Counted from the first letter of the stretch, positions 33,598 to 46,612 are shown. The stretch: 64,000 nt of DNA from Astrocystis sublimbata (GCA_022453515.1 JAJNNY010000012.1:248001-312000); one strand, 5' to 3'. Program-made: numbers and translations. The notes: generated from the sequence alone by a model not told the origin.

Positions 33598-34551
33598 CTT
33601 GACAAAGAGCTCCGAAGGAGTTGGTTAGCTCATAAAAAGGGTGAGATCTTTCATCCCGTGCTTGGAAAGGCAAATGGTCGCCATTATATAATTTTTCGTC
33701 AAGCCACATATAGATTTCCGCCGCGGTCAGCAAGTACTCAAAGGAGGTCGCCAGTCCGCGTTCCTGCATGCGCAACCTGGTCAAGAGGCTCGCGGTAAGT
33801 TGACAACTAACCAATAATGGGGGCACGGAAGCTAGGTTTGTGCCTAAAGGGGCAAGTGGGCTTCCGAGATATGGAGTTGCGGGATCGCGAATCACAATCG
33901 CACTCCGATTCCTGGCGTTCTTTCACCCGTTGTTCCACGAATGCACCCTTGGATTCGGAGAAATAAGGGGCGGTATTCGATTTCAGACATCGATTAATTG
34001 CCATGACGACAAGGCCACAAAGGCAGATTGTATACATCTTCGTTCGAACTTGAATTCCATCTGAGGTAACCAACAGGTCAGACGGCGTCAGTTCGAGCCC
34101 TCGATTGCCAGCAAAACTAACGGTTGTGTATTGGTATATTAAATTAAAGGGCTGAATCACAGGCACAGACATATCAGGATCTTTGCTTCTTATCTACGTG
34201 ACTTGTCCCTGGATCATCATGCAGCGTTTTGTGGCCCAGAGGGTAAAGGAAGCCTGCGCTCAGGCATAATCCCAGCTCCAACATCGCAGGACAGCTGCTG
34301 ATCTCCTAGTGGGTGGCCTTGGCTTCGGAACCGCTTCTCAGAAACCAAATTGCGGAGTTCTCATGTGTCGTCGCAACAACACTGTCCGGGCTGACCATTG
34401 TGATTTGTGTTGGAACGTGTAGTATCAATGGGTTCATGAGGAGGTGGCGAGGTTGTACTGAAATGTTCAATGTGTATTATACATTGCGCTGAGACGAGTT
34501 CTAATGTAAATCTATCGTGGTATACCTGAATGCTTAAAACGGCGGTGCTGC
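33598..34551. other. intergenic region: cellulase promoter and 3' flank of membrane protein gene
   Basis: No gene is supported. The cellulase TATA box is at 33684-33690. Short ORFs on both strands have no recognisable domain. Confidence 0.45.
33684..33690 (-). promoter_or_regulatory. TATA box of GH5 gene
   Basis: tatataa on the minus strand, 87-93 nt before the ATG at 33597. Confidence 0.5.
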
Positions 34552-36035
34552 TTATAACACCGCCGCCGGGGATGTCATAAATTCGAGGTTTCCAGGTGAG
34601 CCAGGGCCACTCATAATCGGCCGTTCCCATCTATCCACGTCGGCCGGACCCGTTCCATTTCCTACGCAACGTGAAGCTCTACGCCTGCTGACCGCATCCG
34701 ATACGCCCGCAGAGCTGAGCTGGGCACGCCACGATTCATCAATCGGGTCGGGCGGTAGTGTATTCAGCTGTGGGCTTCTGTTCTCCAAATGTTGACAGTT
34801 GCAGCCTAGGGGAGACACCGGGGCAACCACGTTATTGAGGACGAGTATTTCGACCTTTAGTTTGATGCTGTACACCACTGGTTTATATGTGGTGTGGATA
34901 TCTTTTAGCCCACTGGAGTTAGTCATGCCTTTTATGTTAAAGAAATTGCTCATATTACGGGGGCTCGCAGAAATCTCGCGGGCATAGATACTTGTAAGGG
35001 AATCTTGTGCCTCTGAGACCTGCCAGAAGGTGGAATAAATGACACCTAGGAACACATACAGTAGTAGTTGGTGGCTTGTACGACAACTGTATAATTGAAC
35101 AATCAGCAAATGGCTTCCTCGCTCATATTCTATTGCAGCCACTTCGAATCTCAGTATGGTTTGGGTCGAATTAGAGCTCATACAGAGTACGAAGGCTTGG
35201 AAACGGAAGATGGCGTCGAAATGGAGCAAGCTGTAACGTACCAACGGATATGTCCAGCACAAGAACCAAGATGAACAATGCTACCAGTTCCCAAATGGCT
35301 TTTCGAACTCTGCTATTCCCCTTGGTAATCTTCATCGGCTCTAGCGTCTTTCTCGCGATACACACCCAGTATCCCGACAGTACGCACTCTTGCAGACCGA
35401 TCACCACAAGCTCTGTGATCACAATTGCGTCGAATACCGAAGTCGTCTTGTTATTCGATTTGTACTTGAAGCTTATCACGCTAAACAAGACTGGTACCGG
35501 GATTTGGATCAGCAGAAACGAGCCTACTATCATCCATAAGAGCCAGCGCAGCCTCTTTGGGTCGTCCGCTACAAGGTGTAGACGCGAGTACAGCATAAGA
35601 GATTGCCCGTTAACCACTATAAGCATTGGAGTCAGTTACTGCCGCCGGGAAAGTGAAGCTTGAGGGTATCGTGAACCTCTTAGCATAAACCTGGCTTGGT
35701 TAGAGAACGATTTACGGTGCTCTGAAAGTTGCCAACCAAATAAGATATCTCCAGAAATACGCACTAAGCCACCATCCGATACTCCTCCCGATAGACATGG
35801 GCCCCGCGGGCGCAGTGATCAGATATCGCAGCAACACGAACAATGAGTTGATAACAATACCCGTGTCGGCGCATATAGCGCTCCCGAAATAAAGGCCTCG
35901 GCGACGACGGAACGTGCGAAAGATCGAGATGTAGATTTCGAAGCTGTTATACACAGCAATGGCGAAACAGCCCCCAATTACCGCCGCAATAGGTGGCGTA
36001 AGATCTTTAAGGGCTGCGCCCGTCTCTCCTGGCAT
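34552..36035 (-). CDS. multi-pass integral membrane protein, DUF7703-like
   Basis: Model 36035-35765, 35616-35242 and 35195-34552 (about 429 aa). Start MPGETGAAL, then successive hydrophobic helices: IAAVIGGCFAIAVYNSFEIY, GSAICADTGIVINSLFVLL, LLWMIVGSFLLIQIPVPVLF, VITELVVIGLQECVLSGYWV and LVALFILVLVLDISV. The conserved strings FRTFRRRRGLYF, VNGQSLMLYSRLHLV and YKPVVYSIKLKVEILVLNNVV match the fungal membrane family I know as DUF7703 (about seven helices, function unknown, sometimes grouped with PTH11/rhodopsin-like receptors). The first intron junction (WWL|MVNGQSL) restores the family motif exactly. The stretch 34900-35195 carries extra residues not expected in the family, so further introns there are likely. 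Confidence 0.7.
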
Positions 36036-37557
36036 ACCGGTCGTCGCTGTCGGTGTCGTATGGGTGTTGAAGGTTATACGATGCCGGTGGCGGGCCCAGG
36101 CTTTTTCGAGACTATTCCCTCGCTTGCAACTAGTATTGCGAGACACGAGGGGTTTTGAGCATCGGGTAGAGATGAGGGTTTTGGTTGTCTAGATTTCAAG
36201 ACCAGCATACCGCCACCATTTCTTGAGCATGGGACGAATAACGAAGCCATCCACAACCAAAAGTTCCAAATCAGGGAAACGCAGCACGAATGCCAAAGGA
36301 CTAGCCAATTTTTTAAGGTTTGAGGTAACGTAACCGTTGAATGATGGCATTCTCGGCGGTATTCGAAAAATATGTGTACCAATTCAGCTGATCCCAAAGC
36401 GAGCATGAGTCAAGCATTTGAGCATGATGTTCCTTGCTACAGGTAAAAGCTTGACAGATGGGAAGCTGTTATCAGTGTGCACAAGCATCGCCTTGGAATT
36501 TTCTTTCTTACAATACTATGTAAACAGATTGCCGGATGTCGACAGCCTACATACAGGCTTACTTTCTCGTTGAAGTCGGGAGCCCCCATTGCCTTTCATG
36601 ATCTACTATGTACTAGTAATCATTCTAGATGATTGACATGCATATAACATAGTACAAAGATAACAATGGCATTGTTGAGTCCACAAACGTGTTGCATGGA
36701 AGTACTATGGCATTGTAGTCTTGCTAGTCTTGTCCCTAGTGCTGCGCTTCTAGACTCTGGTGTCGGTCTTGATTTGTTGTAAACATGACCTCACACCAGT
36801 GGGCCACGTGGCCAGGCAGTCTTCAACGAGTCAACCACCTCTTCCGAAGCCCACTTCCCACGTTGTGTCAACGTCAAACAAAGTTTGATAGAAAGTAAAA
36901 GGACCGAATGAGAAGCGCCCAACAACTTCAGGTATTATAACTATCTCGAGAAACTATCTACCTCCTACCTACTCACTTACCAAATTTACCAACGGTATTG
37001 AAGGTACTAAGGGCAGTGTCGATGGGCTCCCATGACGGAGATCTCCGAGTCGCCCAATACATCATTCTTACTGAATGTCCACGCGAGACTTTCGAGGCAA
37101 CCAATACTTCAACGGTATGAGCTCATAATCTATGAAATCTTAGCGCGGGGTCCATTATGCGATTTCCCATCGCGGCTTAAGCATACCTTTTCGGTTACTA
37201 TTTCCCACTACAGGATGTCCCTGGGATAAAAAGTTTGCAGACTGTTATCGGTCGCCTTGAGCAATAGGTTGACGGTTGTCGTCCCTTTTGGGGCACACTT
37301 ACAGGCAGCTACTTCCGATGATTCCGCAAAGCAGCGTACGAACTCTAGAAGCAACTCATAAAGTACCAATGAGAAGTTATCCAGCTCACCGATAGTTTGT
37401 TGATGGCTGTAGGCGACTTCGAGACAACATCGCCATAGCTTTGTATCAACTACCTACCTAACCAGGTGGCATTTTCGTGTTTGAAAATGTTAGAACGTAG
37501 AGGAGCAAACTATGATATAGTAGGAGTTTGCGAAGCGATGACTCAGAACCGAACAAA
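36036..37557. other. intergenic region, no gene supported
   Basis: Upstream of the DUF7703-like gene up to the tRNA. AT-rich with short unrelated ORFs. Confidence 0.4.
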
Positions 37558-37659
37558 GTCTTCGTGGCTCAGTTGGCTAGAGCGTTGGTCTCATATTCGT
37601 ATGATTCAGTCTTAGACTGGGCTATCCAAAGGTCGTGAGTTCGAGCCTCACCGAGGACA
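37558..37659 (+). tRNA. elongator tRNA-Met (anticodon CAT) with a 28-nt intron
   Basis: The acceptor stem gtcttcg (37558-37564) pairs with cgaggac (37652-37658), with one G-U, followed by discriminator A at 37659. The D-arm is ggctcagttggctagagc and the T-arm gtgag-ttcgagc-ctcac. The anticodon arm is ttggt-CTCATA(A)-tccaa, with the U31-U39 mismatch usual in eukaryotic elongator Met. The intron, at the canonical position after base 37, runs 37595-37622 (ttcgtatg ... tgggct). Confidence 0.93.
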
Positions 37660-39515
37660 TCATTTTTCGCTATGCATGATTTCGTTTTTGGTTCAATCAT
37701 TGGGAATTATACATACGGTCTTTCTGGATGGTCAAAAGTCTGATGGTCTTTGTTCTCCTATCCTCAACCCTAAGCGCCAATATGCTTGATCGAAGGAGGC
37801 TGCCCCTTTCTCTATGGACTCACATACTGCATACTGCAACAGTATCGGGGTTTGGTGGCCGGGCTACTAGCGCTAACTTAGCCAAGCCTCTAAGCGCTAG
37901 ATAGCCAGCCACTCCCTACTAAGACCATATGTCGATTAGATGCTGCAGGTTTGGCTCGTAAACGGTTCACATGAAACAAACCACTTGAATCCTGCCTCTG
38001 TAGTAGGTATACTTACTGCAAAGTTGCGTTTGACACTCATGTGTTAACAATGTTGGTTTGATATCGACTGCTTTGCATTACCCCTGGACTGCATTCCCGT
38101 TCAAGATCAAAGCAACAACGGCAGTGGTCGCTTGCATCAAAGCAAATCTTATGGTTCAGGGACAATTTCAACTTATGTCCTTGCTTCATGCTGGCGAGGC
38201 TGGTAGCAATGCTCTGTGACATCACTGGATGAAAGCTGTCGCCATTGGATGGGTTCAAGGTTACTTTGATAACTTGTTTATGCACCCGTCCCATGTCGGT
38301 TCTTCACCTATTTACCTGGGGTTTTATTTAGTATTGCAAGTAGGCTGTAGACATTCTGCAAAGAGATTCTCAACCATCGATAGTCACATGCAAGAAGGGG
38401 AGACACGCAAGTGTTTAAGCTTAACATATGATGGAAGCTCGCGAAGGCCATCTTGCAATGGGACCTGTCATCCTGTCCCTTGCAGCAATGAGCAAGGGCA
38501 TACATAAGCTTACAGGACCCCTGAATGAATACTTCAGTACCTTAGGCAGGCAGATAACTTACCTAAGGTCAAGTACGCTATTCCCATCGTATTTAGCGCC
38601 AAGTTTAAACTGTAGCGCTGGATTACAGACAGGCGCAGCAGGGGCTAGGTATCCAGCCAGACGCGCCGGGCCTGAGTTCATCCATTGATTAACGGGAATA
38701 CAGTGACCAGGCCCCCTCGGCTCCCAAACGAGCCAGGATACTGCAGCAGGCATGCTAGCGTACGTGTGTAGATCGCTAGCACACAGAAACGCCAAGTACC
38801 GGCCAGGACAGGGCAAGCTAAGGCAAGTTAACGCTCATGCTGCTGACGCTGGTGCAGGGGTAGATGCTAAAGCCGATGCCAAAGTGGCCGATTTAGAATC
38901 AAACAAACAGGGCTGGCAGTAAGTACCTACATAGGAGAGAGGGAGAGAGAGAAGCTTCGTCTTTTCGTACCTCGTGCCTCATGCCCCTTTGATGCCGTAT
39001 TCTGAACTGGAATTCACCACATCTCACCGGTCTGTGAATTTTACCCAAGTACATATGTATCTCTAGAAGTGTAAGGTCGATTCCAGCGATCTGTGTCCAC
39101 AGTGTTGTTGTTGTACCAGATATTGCAATTTGCACGTTCCAACTCGAGGTACCTACGAGTACTAGTATACTGGTGGATCGATCGTCCGAGTCCCATCCCG
39201 CAACACCACTACACAATTTACCTACCGTAACCTCGATTTCACATCGGCACTCTGCCGTCTAATCACTGCTTTTCTACTCTCCCACCTTCCCTCACGCTCT
39301 CTTCTCTCATTAGCGAGCAGGAATACACACCCACGCGTTTGCATTTCACTTCCGATCCGGCCCACGGTACATCCATTTCTCTCCCTGCCCCTTTCAGATG
39401 TGGCCGCCCGTCAGATAGTTTCGTTATTACCTCTGTACGTGCACACGACCCGACCCGACCGACCGACCAGCCTAGACGCTCGAGAGCCAACGCTGCTGCA
39501 GCCAGCGTAGCATCG

Positions 39516-39547
39516 TCTGCACATCTGCACATCTGCACATCTGCACG
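39516..39547 (+). repeat. tandem repeat, 8-bp unit tctgcaca x4
   Basis: Three perfect copies and a fourth with one change, directly before the poly-C run. Confidence 0.8.
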
Positions 39548-39560
39548 TCTCCCGCCGCCT

Positions 39561-39586
39561 CCCCCCCCCCCCCCCCCCCCCCCCCC
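39561..39586 (+). repeat. 26-nt poly-C homopolymer
   Basis: An uninterrupted run of C about 200 bp before the ATG of the Gyp5-like gene. The length may be imprecise, because such runs are error-prone in sequencing. Confidence 0.8.
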
Positions 39587-39785
39587 AACGCCCGATCCGC
39601 CCGTACACTCTACGTACTACACTCTGACATCCTGACTGGTCGATTGGTCCGTTGCGCGTGGTAAGCAGGTGAGATCGCCTCGAGGGCATACCATCGCCTA
39701 AAGCCCCTTACGACCTTGCCTTGGCCACGGCCATATCCATTCCCATCATAATTTCCTGCCTCGTGCTCCCTCGTCGGCTGGCAAC

Positions 39786-42781
39786 ATGTCGGCCCACGAA
39801 GAACCTACCGTCGAAGTAGCAACACCCACAGCGGCCCGGCCTGATCAGCCCGACGATTCACCGTCCCCTTCGGATAGGGAAACCGTATGTATAATGCCGC
39901 CCACATGCACCCTCGAACCTTCTTTCCCCTGTCCTCTCTATGTCGCTCTACGCCCTCTTTACGTCGTTTGCTTGCTATTCGTGGCACTCGGAGTCACTAA
40001 ACTCACGCCCCCTCTAGGATACCTTCGAGGACGCTGTTGACGCAGGATCTGTCCGATCCGTCCGATCGCTCACAAGCCGCAAGATCGCCCAACCTATCTC
40101 GCCCCCCTCCGTCGGCGCCGATGACGATGATGCCCTAGATGCAGCACCAAGCACTGCGCACACAGAAAAGCAGGATGCCCACCCAGCAGACATAGTAGGT
40201 GGAACAGATGTGACTGGCCACGCCGTTGGTGGAGGAGACGGCGCCATTGAGGATCACATTGATGTCAACACTACTGCTACAGTAGACTCGACAAGAACTT
40301 CAAAGCGATTCTCCCAGGTTTCGGAGGCTTCACGTGCTTCGCAAGCTTCTCTAGACAATGTCGATCTCAATGATGGGCCTCACAGCGAACAACCTAAAGG
40401 TTGGTCACCCTCGAGGCACTGCTTATACGTTGTGGCAATGGCAGGCTAACTTTGGAAACAGCTGGTGTAGAAGAGCAAGTCGTCCCAGAGGCAGGAAAGA
40501 AGCCTACTAAGAAGCTGTCTCTCGGTAATATTGCATCTTCGTTGCCCTCCATGCCTTGGTCCCCCTCGAACGGAGAATCCCCGCCGAAACTGAGCCCTGT
40601 TCCACCGATGTCCACGGCCCCCCTACCACACCCACCGCCGCCTCCTACCAGAAAGATCACAAGCCCTTTCTCATGGCTGTCCCGGAATTCTGCCACCAAG
40701 GAGACCATTGCGCCACCCGTTTCTCCGAGGCGCAACACGGCCAGCTCGATAGCCACATTGACCAGTAACCCTGAGATGATGCTGAGCAAACTAGAAGAAG
40801 AGGACTCTGCAATGGGTGCAGGCAGTGTGGGTCGCCCATCGAGGAACAGTCTACGGGATAGATTCAAACTGGTACGCCTGCGGGAAGAAGCTGGTATCTC
40901 GCTGAACCCAGGCGACGATGAGCAGTCTCTAGGTGCCTCTGCAAATCTGGTGACCCCTGGCACAGAGACCGCCGACGGAGCAAACATGCAACCACCAACA
41001 TCACCGCTACCACCTACAGGCGATGCGAATCTGGCCCCTGGCACTGTATCAGGTGTCTCCGCTGGCCCATCGGATATGGGTGATACCCCAGTTGACTGGG
41101 ACCTCTGGCAATCCGTCGTCTACGAGGGGCCGGCTGCTGTTGCTAGAACTAGCGCGGAGGAGCTGAACCGGGCCATCGCAACAGGCATCCCTAACGTCAT
41201 CCGTGGTGTTGTCTGGCAAGTCCTGGCACAAAGCAAGAATGAGGATCTAGAGCAGGTCTACAAGGAGCTGGTGTCTCGCGGCACGGAGAAGGACAAAGAC
41301 AGGAACAGCAATAGCACTGCTGGAAGCGTGACTAGTAACGGCAACTCGTTTGCCGAGAAGGAGCCTACGACCTCGTCTGCGTCGTCCACCAAGTCCGAGA
41401 AATCCGGCGGAAGTGGTAAGCAGCTGCCGGACACGCCTCCTGAGCCGACCGAAGCTGTTCTGAAGGCTCAAGCTCAAGCCGCTTCAGAAAGGAAGAAGAA
41501 GGAAAAGGAAGACGCTGCTGCGCTGCAAAAGCTGGAGAAGGTAATTCGGAGGGATCTTGGCACCAGGACGAGCTACTCCAAGTACGCTGCTGCCGCTGGT
41601 CTCCAGGAAGGACTTTTCGGCGTATGCAAGGCTTACGCGCTTTTTGACGAGGGCGTGGGGTACGCCCAGGGCATGAACTTTCTGATCATGCCGCTATTGT
41701 TCAACATGCCCGAAGAAGAAGCGTTCTGCCTCCTGGTTCGCCTCATGAATCAGTACAAGCTGCGAGATCTGTTCGTCCAGGACATGCCCGGACTCCACAT
41801 GCACCTGTACCAGTTTGAGCGCATACTGGAGGACTTGGAACCGGCTTTGTATTGCCATCTACATCGCCGAGGAATTTCGTCCCATCTGTACGCCACCCAG
41901 TGGTTTCTTACCCTGTTCGCCTATCGATTCCCCCTGCAGCTGGTTCTCAGAATCTACGACCTCATCCTTTCCGAGGGTCTGTCCGCCATCTTGCGATTCG
42001 GTATCGTCCTGATGCAGAAGAATGCCTCGACCCTCCTGGGCATGTCGGACATGGCACAATTAACTACCTTCTTAAAGGACAAGGTATTCGATGTCTATAT
42101 CGATCAGTCACCGAGTGCCGGCAGTATTCTAGAGAACGGATTCTTCGGCAGCAGCTCGTCCAATCTGGACAAGGAGGTTTATAGAGCCGACCAGCTGATT
42201 CGTGACGCCTGCGAGGTCAAACTCACGCCGGAACTCTTGAAAGCGTATGCCACGGAGTGGGAGGAGAAGACACGCGCAGAAAAGGAGCGGGAGCAAGAGC
42301 TCGACCAGCTCCGATCCACCAACGTGAGCCTAGCCATCAAGGTTCGCAAACTGGAGGAGCGAATCGAAGTGAGCGATCGTGAGCAGGCGGATATGGCGAA
42401 CGACCTTATCCACACCAAGGTCGAGAATGAAGAACTGAAAGACAAGAACGAAAGTCTTCTTGGGCAGGTCAAGGAGCTTCGCGTCGTGATTGAGAAACAA
42501 CCCGAGGAGATTGAGCAAGCTTGGAAACCTGAGCGAGACGACCTCATGAAACGGAATGCCAAAGTGCACGAGGAGAACGGTCGACTCGAGAAAGAACTAG
42601 CTGATCTCGAGGAACAACTCGTGCAGACCAAGATGCAATATGCCGAGGTATGTCCCACCCAGCCTTTGCAGTTTTCATGTCCTCTCTTTTGGGCCATAAC
42701 TAACTAACCTTTCCATAGACTAATGCGCAGCACGAGGCACTGTCGAGAAAATGGCAAGACCTCAAGAAGCAGTTCGCTTGA
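39786..42781 (+). CDS. GYP5: Gyp5-like TBC-domain Rab GTPase-activating protein
   Basis: Exons 39786-39884, 40018-40399, 40462-42647 and 42719-42781 (909 aa, phases fit). A ~430-residue disordered Ser/Pro-rich N-terminus precedes the TBC domain, which begins at AIATGIPNVIRGVVWQVL. It has an insertion of charged low-complexity sequence, then VIRRDLGTRTSYSKY (arginine-finger region, with one extra residue between Asp and Arg versus the IxxDxxR consensus) and VGYAQGMNFL (glutamine finger YxQG). The C-terminal ~190 residues are a long coiled coil (EEKTRAEKEREQELDQLR onward), as in Gyp5/Gyl1. The family stimulates GTP hydrolysis on Ypt1/Sec4-type Rabs in ER-Golgi and exocytic traffic. The last short exon completes the coiled coil (TNAQHEALSRKWQDLKKQFA). 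Confidence 0.9.
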
Positions 42782-44120
42782 ACTGCTGATGTCACTGCAT
42801 TTGTTCGGCTTCCGAGAGTTCTTCTTGGTACTTTGCATCTACAAGAAGCTTCAAACTGCTCCTCCCCGAACTTTTCAAGAGCTGAAACTTGGGGTGGAGC
42901 GCATTCCGTTTAGTCACGATACCATTCCAAGGAGTTACGATTCGCAATGACGCATAAAAGGATAGGAGATGACGCATGAGTCAGCATTTGGATGTGGGAA
43001 AGATAATGTCTTCTTTAGCAGCCGACCTCGCGGTTTAGGCCTGGCTTCGGTAATTTCCACGAAGTCTTTCGATGCATGCGCGGTGTTCTTGACACCAGCT
43101 GAGGAGGAATAACAGCATCAGAAAAGGAGTTTCTCAATCATTTGTGTATGAAAAGCACCACCCATTTCATCCTTTCGCCATTGAGGTTGAGTGTTGTAGT
43201 ATGGAAGTATTCTGCTGGGGCAACGCCTCACTCCTGCTTACTTACATACGAACCCCCATTACCGAGCACGCGTGGGACCATGATTCAAGATAATGACAAA
43301 AAATGTCAGAGCATAAGCATTGGCAGCAAAAAAGACGGTGCAGACGGGGTGCAGTGTGTTTGCATACCTAGGTGTGTATGTATGCACCTTATGTATAGGT
43401 CACGCAATGCTGGATGGATGGATAACTTGACTGACTGCATGATGAGTTGCCTACCCTGCAAGTGTTGATTGGGGCTACCATTGTGTATGATACTTTGATA
43501 CAATTGATCGAATGACGGGGATCGTTTGAGCATACAACTACTCTTCTCAGAGTCTAGGACTCGATTGATGAATAGAGAATTTGCACATGGCAAGGTATGA
43601 AGAGCGGATGAGTGCTAGACTAAGGTCCGCAAAAATAAATCAATGAAAGGAACAACATCCGCAATGGTTCGTAGTAATCAATCGTGATTAATTCCTTATC
43701 CATTTGATGAAGAAGGGGTCAAGGTACTTAGGTGTGTAGCAAATCAACAGCCTCGGACAGCCTTCCAAGTTATGTATGCATCCACTACATTACCAGTCTG
43801 AGTACTCTATCAACGAAACGGGCATTGACAAGGGGGACAGGCAGGCACTTTTAATGATTTTTTTGTATCATTCGAAAACATAAAGTCATTATTGCTTCGC
43901 AAGTGCCTCTTCGGCGATCTTTTATTGATCTTGACCTAACAGAAGCGATCCCTTCCCATGCTGAAATTGACGATAATCCGTGAACACCGATTCCAGTGCG
44001 GGTCATATTCGCAGTGACCTCATAACCGTATTCATGGTGAACCTTGTCAGCCCTCAGGTTCTTTTCATCCTCTGCGTAGCCTTCTCCCCCACTTGATCAC
44101 GTAACAGACGCAGAGCGCAT
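42782..44120. other. convergent intergenic region
   Basis: 3' flanks of the Gyp5-like gene (+) and the eS8 gene (-). One tacctaggt occurs near 43366. No gene is supported. Confidence 0.45.
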
Positions 44121-44916
44121 CTACTTGTGCAGCTTGCGCTGGTAGAAGGCGAGCTCCTCACCCTCCAGGATGTAGCCGTCGCAGCGACCGCTCTGGCCGG
44201 GTCGGCTGGCAATAACAGCGAACAGACGACCAGCCTCGAACTGCTTCTCGATGGCGGACTCGACCTTGCCCTGGGCGGCAAAACGGGCGGCCTGCTTCCG
44301 CTCGACGGAGCCACTCTTCTTGGCAGCCTCCTCCTCAGGCTTGCCCGACTTCTGCTGGCGTCTGCGGCCGAGGGCCTGGCCGTAGTGGGCCTCGTACCAC
44401 TGGCGGAAGGGGGCGGCGTCGATCTGGACGACGGCGGACTTGGTCAGGGTGTTGGTGCGGACCAGCTCGTTGTTGGACGGGTGGTAGGCGACGACGATGA
44501 CACGGGTCTTGCGGGTGCAGCCCTCAGAGGCCCAGGCGAAGTTGCCCGAGTCGAGACGCAGGGCACGGTACTTGTGGTTGCCGCCGCGGGTGCGGACGGT
44601 GTGGATTCGCTTGGGGCCGATACGGGTGTTGGCCTCCTGTCGGCCGGCCTCGAAAGCGCGCTTCTTCCCTGGTGAGGAGGTCAGAACGTATGTCCATGCG
44701 GGCGGCGTGGAAGCCAGACCCCAGCATGAAATTCATACGGGCTTTCGATATGTATAACTCGAGCGTCTCTCTCCCCATCTCTCTCTTCGCGGGAGACGGT
44801 AAGAGAGAGATAGAGAGGACAGACACACGGGGTGTTCATGGCGGGGACGTACGGTAGTAGGCTCGCTTCGCACCGGAGGCGGAACGCTTGTGGCGAGAGT
44901 CTCGTGAGATACCCAT
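44121..44916 (-). CDS. RPS8: 40S ribosomal protein eS8
   Basis: Exons 44916-44853 and 44668-44121 (203 aa, the normal length). It starts [20 protein letters not shown], the invariant eS8 N-terminus. It continues with [35 protein letters not shown] and [19 protein letters not shown], and ends [18 protein letters not shown]. It is a small-subunit structural protein. A further intron lies in the 5'-UTR, and the leader upstream of it is pyrimidine-rich, as usual for fungal ribosomal-protein genes. The strong codon bias (C-ending codons) fits high expression. Confidence 0.96.
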
Positions 44917-44924
44917 GATTGCTG

Positions 44925-45121
44925 CTGAGAGGGAGAGACACAATATGTTAGCTACGACGGACAGATCGGTTGTGCAGCAGTGGGACAAGTGGTCCAGGAT
45001 TGCGATATGGGCTCAAGCCGTCGCAACTGATGCAAAGGAACCCCCCCAAGCGCGGGAAGATGAATGATGTAATACTACAACAGCGCTTGTAGAGGACGGA
45101 AGACGGGGTGAAACCACTTAC
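44925..45121 (-). other. 5'-UTR intron of the eS8 gene
   Basis: Donor g|gtaagtgg at 45121-45114 and acceptor ctctcag ending at 44925, eight bases before the ATG at 44916. 197 nt. The acceptor could also be used 3 nt further on. Confidence 0.6.
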
Positions 45122-46612
45122 CTGATGTCTATGGCAATCGACGGCGAGGGGTGTGTAAATTGGGCGTGAGAGGGAGGCTGCAAGAAAAAGTTCACGAGAG
45201 CGAGATTGGAGTTGTAGCAGGCGTAGTAGCTTGAATTTGCAAATCCGGTGTGGGCGCACCTTCGCTAAAACTTCGGGAGGGGCCCTCGGGGTCTTGTACT
45301 CTTGTACCTTCCCTTATCTAATCGAGACTTTTCGCAACGCTGAGACCCACTCGTCAAAGTACCTAAGTACCAGTCCCGCTGCACATTCTCACCCACTCAC
45401 GCCACTCTACGATGAACTATCTAAAGCAACGTCAAATCTCCCACGAACATACGAAGTCATTTGAAACTTGTAAATGAGGGTAGTGGGCTTGGATTCGACT
45501 TGGTCTGCACGGCTATCGGAATAAAATCCGTCTCCATACAATATAGTTACCAGTAATCTATTGTTACTAAGAACAACACGAAGGCCATGTATTGTAATTA
45601 CCACCCCGCCCCAATTTGCAGTCATAGGACATGAGAAGCTTTCAATCTCGCTCTTTCCTCGCCGTTTTGCAACATTTGGCTTCATCGCATCCTAACAGGT
45701 TGTGAGTTATATTGACTTGTGAAAATCAACCACCAGGCTCTAAGTCTAACGACATTATCAAGTTGCATCTCGCGTCTTCTTCTGTCAATTGATATATTGT
45801 CACGGTCCCTTGTAATTTGTTGCTGCGATATTGCAGAATCTATAATACACTCACGTGTAGATGCCCAACAGGAACCAGAGTGTATTGGAGTAATAGCTCT
45901 TGCCCTCTCGGTGGATGCGGAAACACGTATAAGTACCAGTTGAAGAAAGATAGTAAGGCGGTTGTAATGGAAGCGGTCTCGTATGTTCGCTGTTCAACTT
46001 ATGTCTGGAATTTTGTATCAAACTTGAGTCTTCTGTGATGAGCAATAATCAGGGTTTTGGGGAAAATATCTGATCGATCATGGGTACCCAGCATTTTTGG
46101 GGCGAGCGCGTCGGATTTGAGGATCTGGAGATTGATATCAATTCTTGAACAGCGAAGACTTCACGCAATTATGACTTGTAGCTTCTGATGGCGGTATGCT
46201 TGATAATTGAATACTTTCAAATTAAATTGGGACTGCTAGATTGCGCTAAGATTACAGGTGGTCACCGATTAGTACTATTTGTCTTGGTTCTGTATAATTA
46301 TAAGTGGTGCAGACGTTCGACTCTCCGAGTTGACAACGTTCTATCTTTTGATGGTATGGTGGTTTAGAGCTGCGGACCTGACCTGTTAAACTATTGGTGT
46401 AGTTATCAGGACACACCCCGCAACTATAAATAAGTACGGATGTTGTCAAATCGAGCGACGTGACTGTCGGAGCCAATTACCAATCGGGGTACACAAGTGG
46501 CTGCGACCATGTAGAATAAAAAGCATTTGGTGCTTGCAAGATCATGAGTAGCGATAGTACCTTTGAAGTTATCAACGCAGTCAGCCATTTTATATGAAAC
46601 CTCATGATGGAA

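Larger units (their letters stand above)
37660..39785. other. 2.1-kb intergenic region upstream of the Gyp5-like gene
   Basis: Left part mixed, with no gene supported. The right part (39240-39785) is a C/T-rich fungal promoter and leader holding an 8-bp tandem repeat and a long poly-C run. Confidence 0.45.

Noticed and set aside
36074..36406. 110-codon minus-strand ORF just upstream of the DUF7703-like gene
   Set aside because: Considered as an N-terminal exon, but it has no family similarity. The ATG at 36035 fits the expected start of the first helix.
39339..39635. Plus-strand ORF with a poly-proline run
   Set aside because: The prolines come from the poly-C homopolymer in the Gyp5 promoter; there is no other support.
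44127..44675. 182-codon Leu/Gly/Val-rich plus-strand ORF
   Set aside because: It is the antisense of the eS8 exon, which is certain.
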